This document shows, one piece after another, positions 60,790 to 64,000 of a stretch of 64,000 nt of DNA; within the stretch, counting starts at the first letter, position 1, and the number at the start of each line of letters is the position of its first letter. Below the pieces are notes generated by a model. That model did no database searches, was not told the DNA's origin, and worked only from the letters and a program-made list of their open reading frames with translations. The DNA comes from Lentinus brumalis (lineage: Eukaryota > Basidiomycota > Agaricomycetes > Polyporales > Polyporaceae), in assembly GCA_001792895.1 (NCBI GenBank), contig MARA01000002.1, positions 62,001 through 126,000 on the forward strand, in the 5' to 3' direction. A program made the translations under genes and the position numbers.

Positions 60790-60925
60790 TCCTCCCAGTT
60801 CGTTTTGAATGGCTTCAAGTTCTTGAAAGCTCCCGGCATCACGCTCCCTTACGAAGGAGATCCCGTGAACAGGTCGAGGCTTAAGGCATGGGTTTGGTAG
60901 AGTCTGGTCATACGTATAAGTAGCG
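60790..60925 (+). pseudogene. degraded copy of the LYS9 3' end
   Basis: The stretch matches 56045-56205: CCAGTTCGTT, then AAAGCTCCCGGCATC, ACGAAGGAGAT, CCGTGAACAGGTCGAGGCT and GTAGAGTCTGGTCATA are all in the same order. Small deletions (one of about 16 bp in the ATTTGCGATCC region, one around the stop codon) and substitutions break the frame. No other LYS9 exon is present, so this is a fragment rather than a decayed whole gene. Confidence 0.85.
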
Positions 60926-61111
60926 AGCGGACCCGGGTTGGCAGTTGCTATTCCCGGCCGGGTTTGGAGGATGCTAGGTTGCCAGGTTTGTGCCAGGTGC
61001 CCCCGAACTCGGTTTGGGTGGAACGCGTATTGTCATTGAATCGTATTGGTCCCCATAGGGGCTTATCGTACAATTCGTGGCTAAGATTATAACCAGACGC
61101 GTTAGGCGACT

Positions 61112-61137
61112 CATCTAAGGGATATCAACCTTAGATG
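61112..61137. repeat. perfect hairpin near the LINE 3' end
   Basis: CATCTAAGG and CCTTAGATG form a 9-bp inverted repeat around an 8-nt loop (GATATCAA). It lies about 115 bp beyond the LINE stop codon on the minus strand. Stem-loops in LINE 3' regions can be recognised by the reverse transcriptase, so this may be a functional 3' element (inference). Confidence 0.55.
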
Positions 61138-61252
61138 TGTCACAATAAATAATGCCGTTACCTTCACCGCGAGGAAATGCAGATTACGCACGATGTGTGG
61201 GACTCCAAGTGTGAGAGATGAGAGTGGATGCCTCCTCAGGCTGCATCCCTTC

Positions 61253-64000
61253 TCATCTGCCGCGCTTGATACCCACTAAAACCCCGCCATTCACAACCCA
61301 GTTTGGAGGCAAATTTTCGCTGTTTTCGAGTATCGGCAGCCATATTCTCTCAACCTCTTGTGACTTTAGGGCTTTCTTGCCTCTCGATCTCGCCGCCGTT
61401 TTCCTGTCTAGGTTTAGTCTGGAATCCATGGTCGCATAGAATCTGTTTGTCACTTCGTTTTCGGAGAACTCTTTGCCGTCTCTCTGTATAACTCGTTCAC
61501 AGCGTAATTTCCAGATAAGGTGTACTGTTTCCGTGCATAGGATGCACCATAGGTCCTCCAGAGCTGTTCTTCTCGCTCCCTCCCTCGTCTTGAAGACCGC
61601 GCATGCTGCTCCGAATGCCATTCCCCAGCAGGGTCTTTTCCATTCTGCCTTGGTGAGTACCCATGTTTTCTCTAGGAGCTTCCAGATCGTTTCCTGACCG
61701 GTCGCCTGGCATTCTAGTATTACATGCGTCATAGATTCGCATTCGCCGCACACAGCGCATGTTGCCCTCTGCTGCAACTCGGCGGACATATTTGGGCGTA
61801 ACCAGTGAGTTCCTAGCATATACCCATCGTGTATAGCCATCCATATGAATTGCGAGGCCGGTCTCGATACATGCCTTGATCTGAGAGATTCCCAGATTGT
61901 TCCATCGTATACCTGGGTACCGAATTCGCTCTGAATTCCGGATACTATACGGTCCATATTTGCGATTGCTCGCGGGCGCGGAGCCTCTCGGGCGTCTTTC
62001 CTGTGCCGTATCGCTCTGTAGGCCAATTTCTGAGTCATTGATTGCAGTTTTGCACCCGTTATCCTGACAGCGGGCTCTGTTTCCAGGGATAGACGGTCGC
62101 ACGTCTGCTTCCTAGCACCAAGTGCAGCCAAGACATCTGCCGCTTCGTTGCCTGGGTGGCCGTTGTGCCCCTTGACCCATTTGAAGAGTGTGTGCGCGTG
62201 TCTTTTCCGAAGGTGAGCTACTATCGTCCGCATTAGCGTCGCATTCTTTTGGAGTATGTATCCGGTATCCTCATGTTTCTGCTTCCATGCTGTCAGCGAG
62301 TTCATAGTCGTTTGCGAGTCGGTTATTTGTATAACTCGAGTACGTTCGTTTGCCGCTGACGTCGCCAGTAATGTAGCCGCCATCTCCCCCGTCTGGTTCG
62401 ATTGTTCGAGCCATTCTGGTAGACGGAGGCTTCTGTTGGCTGTATGATTGACGTCGACAAAAATGCCTGCACCCGCGCTGGCATTCTTCTCTCCATTGTT
62501 TATGCAAGAGCCATCCGTCGCCACTGTCATGCGCGTGCCATCTTCATCCAGCTCCATGAGCACGCGCTCGTTTGATGGCGGTTCTGCGTCGGTAAAAATT
62601 CTGAAAGCGTGTCCGACGTCTCCTCTGATAGTGATCTTCCTGTCAAATGGGACTAGGTCCTTGTCTAGGTTCTCTTGCCTCAGCCTATCCATGGTTGCCT
62701 CTTCATAGTCTTCCGGTTGTCGCAGCCGGGGGTTCCATTTGCCTGGCAGCGTATTGATCATTTCGTTGGCTCTCTCGCCGCAAAGGTGCGGGTGTTCGCA
62801 TCCTGTCTGCGTCCTCATGCGTGTACATCCTGCGCACCTACATCTGGGTGAACGAGAGTGCGAAGGGTACGTGAGCACTTCGGCGAGGCTTACGAAATCG
62901 CCCACTACTTTTGCCTTGTGCTTGAGTTGTAAGCAGCTAAGGAGCTTTGACGGTACACATAGGCGTCCCAGCCGTATGCGATCCGCGTATATGTGATCCC
63001 ACATCGGCATGGAGTTTAGAATGCGTCTTGAGAAGGCGAGCCCTTCTAGTCGCAGACCGTATTTCTTTGCGACTTTCATCATACCTTCTAGTTCCGCTGG
63101 GAGTCCTCGGACTTTCGAATTCCATTTTTGCAGGAAGGGGTTTATTCTGAGGCACGCGTCTCGCGGCCTGCAGTCCTTGGGGACGTGGTTTGCGAAGAGA
63201 TCGTCTGCGAGGTAGGCCCATATCGGGCGTTCCTCGCCGAAGTCTAAGTAGGCCTTGAGCCACATAATGTCGATTGCTTCGCTTCGTGTTTCAAGGTCTA
63301 GCATGCCAAGTCCACCCTGTGCTATGGGGAGGTAGGTGTAGCTGAGGGCGACTGGGGTGTTATGGCGATCATCCCATAGATAGCTGCGAATGATCTTATT
63401 GAGTCGTTGGCGGATGGCATCCGGCATTCGCTGGACCGTCGTGAAGAACTGCGTCATGCCCCCCACGATCATCTGCGCGACGTGTTTCTTCCCCTGGAGC
63501 GTTGCGTGCCCCACTTTCCATCGTTCTATAGCATGCATTAACGGTTTTCGCATTGCTACCATTTTTGTGAGGACCAGGGTCCAGATTTCTACTTGGTCGA
63601 CGCCGTTTCCGAAGAAAGCCCCAAGTATCCGGACCAGTTCTCCTTCCTGTGCTACGTGGACATTTCTGGGGTAGTTTCTCCAGGTGCCGGATGTGCGGTA
63701 GGTCTCCGCCATCTCCTCGCGGAACTCCGGCCTGCCAAGCGGGATGATCTCCGTCTTACTCATGTTAAACCTGGCCTTGGCCGCCGAGCACCAGGTGTCG
63801 AGGACCTTCTGCAGCGTGGAGAAGTTGTCGCGGCTTGAGAGATAGACTGTGGTGTCGTCCGCAAAGAGGACTGCTTTAAGCACCTCGTCACATCTCGGGA
63901 TTGTGAACCCTATGAGCTCTGACTTCCTGATCATTGCTGACAGGGGTTCTATCGCTAGGTCGAAGAGGAGGCATGACAGAGGGTCTCCCTGTCTTACCCC
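61253..64000 (-). mobile_element. non-LTR retrotransposon (LINE) ORF2, 3' part: RT and RNase H
   Basis: The frame is open from the window edge at 64000 to a TGA at 61253, 915 residues without a break. The reverse transcriptase has GVRQGDPLSCLLFDLAI and the catalytic AVLFADDTTVYL box, then a thumb and connection region. An RNase H domain follows with TDGSCINNG, GEMAATLLA, ITDSQTTMNS and HNGHPGNEAADVLA, so all four acidic residues are present. A Zn-knuckle-like CAVCGECESMTHVILEC is near the C-terminus. The order RT-RNase H is known from several fungal LINE clades (I/Tad-like). The upstream endonuclease would be outside the window. The intact frame suggests a recent insertion. Confidence 0.9.

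Larger units (their letters stand above)
60718..61252. other. intergenic with LYS9 fragment and LINE 3' region
   Basis: It holds a degraded LYS9 3' copy (60790-60925) and the presumed 3' untranslated region of the minus-strand LINE with a short hairpin (61112-61137). The junction of the LINE is not evident; no A-run was found. Confidence 0.55.

Overview
The window looks like nuclear DNA of a filamentous basidiomycete (Agaricomycete-like). Genes are GC-rich and tightly packed on both strands. Most are split by many introns of about 45-75 nt with GT..AG ends. The gene content includes a Brh2/BRCA2 homologue, a DUF6534 membrane protein, a Zn2Cys6 regulator and fungal housekeeping enzymes. Exon models below were built by hand from splice sites plus frame and family continuity. 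Start codons and very short exons are the weakest parts.

Layout, left to right. 0-4.4 kb: 5' end of a probable ABC transporter (-), a repeat-containing gap, and a conserved basidiomycete gene (+) whose last codons are split off by a 200-bp MITE-like element. 4.6-14.2 kb: mitochondrial EF-Ts, a taxilin-like coiled-coil protein with an embedded SUMO-like domain, UDP-GlcNAc pyrophosphorylase (-) and a secreted GH5 exo-beta-1,3-glucanase. 14.5-23.7 kb: TRM6 (-), then a UCS-type myosin chaperone followed directly by a class I myosin. 24.4-33.9 kb: an uncharacterised low-complexity/coiled-coil protein, riboflavin synthase, two small or uncharacterised membrane proteins, a Zn2Cys6 regulator and transaldolase. 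34-44.3 kb: alkaline ceramidase (-), Brh2 with many BRC-like repeats, tRNA-Trp, mitochondrial processing peptidase alpha (-) and a ferroportin-like transporter. 44.6-54.1 kb: a 19-exon DUF6534 protein (-), tRNA-Cys, an Mdm1/SNX13-type sorting nexin (-), an oxaloacetate-type mitochondrial carrier and a second identical tRNA-Trp (-). 54.6-64 kb: saccharopine reductase, a large EF-hand plus ZZ-like zinc-finger protein, a degraded copy of the saccharopine reductase 3' end, and a LINE ORF (-) running off the window.

Functional links visible in the layout: the UCS chaperone sits next to its expected client, a myosin. UAP1 (chitin precursor) neighbours a beta-1,3-glucanase, both cell-wall related. 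MPP-alpha and the ferroportin-like gene share a 147-bp divergent promoter.

Four otherwise well conserved genes (myosin I twice, ceramidase, Mdm1-like, EF-hand/ZZ) each need one extra base at a short or longer C/G run to stay in frame. This pattern points more to base-calling gaps in homopolymers than to gene death. It should be settled before any of them is called a pseudogene.
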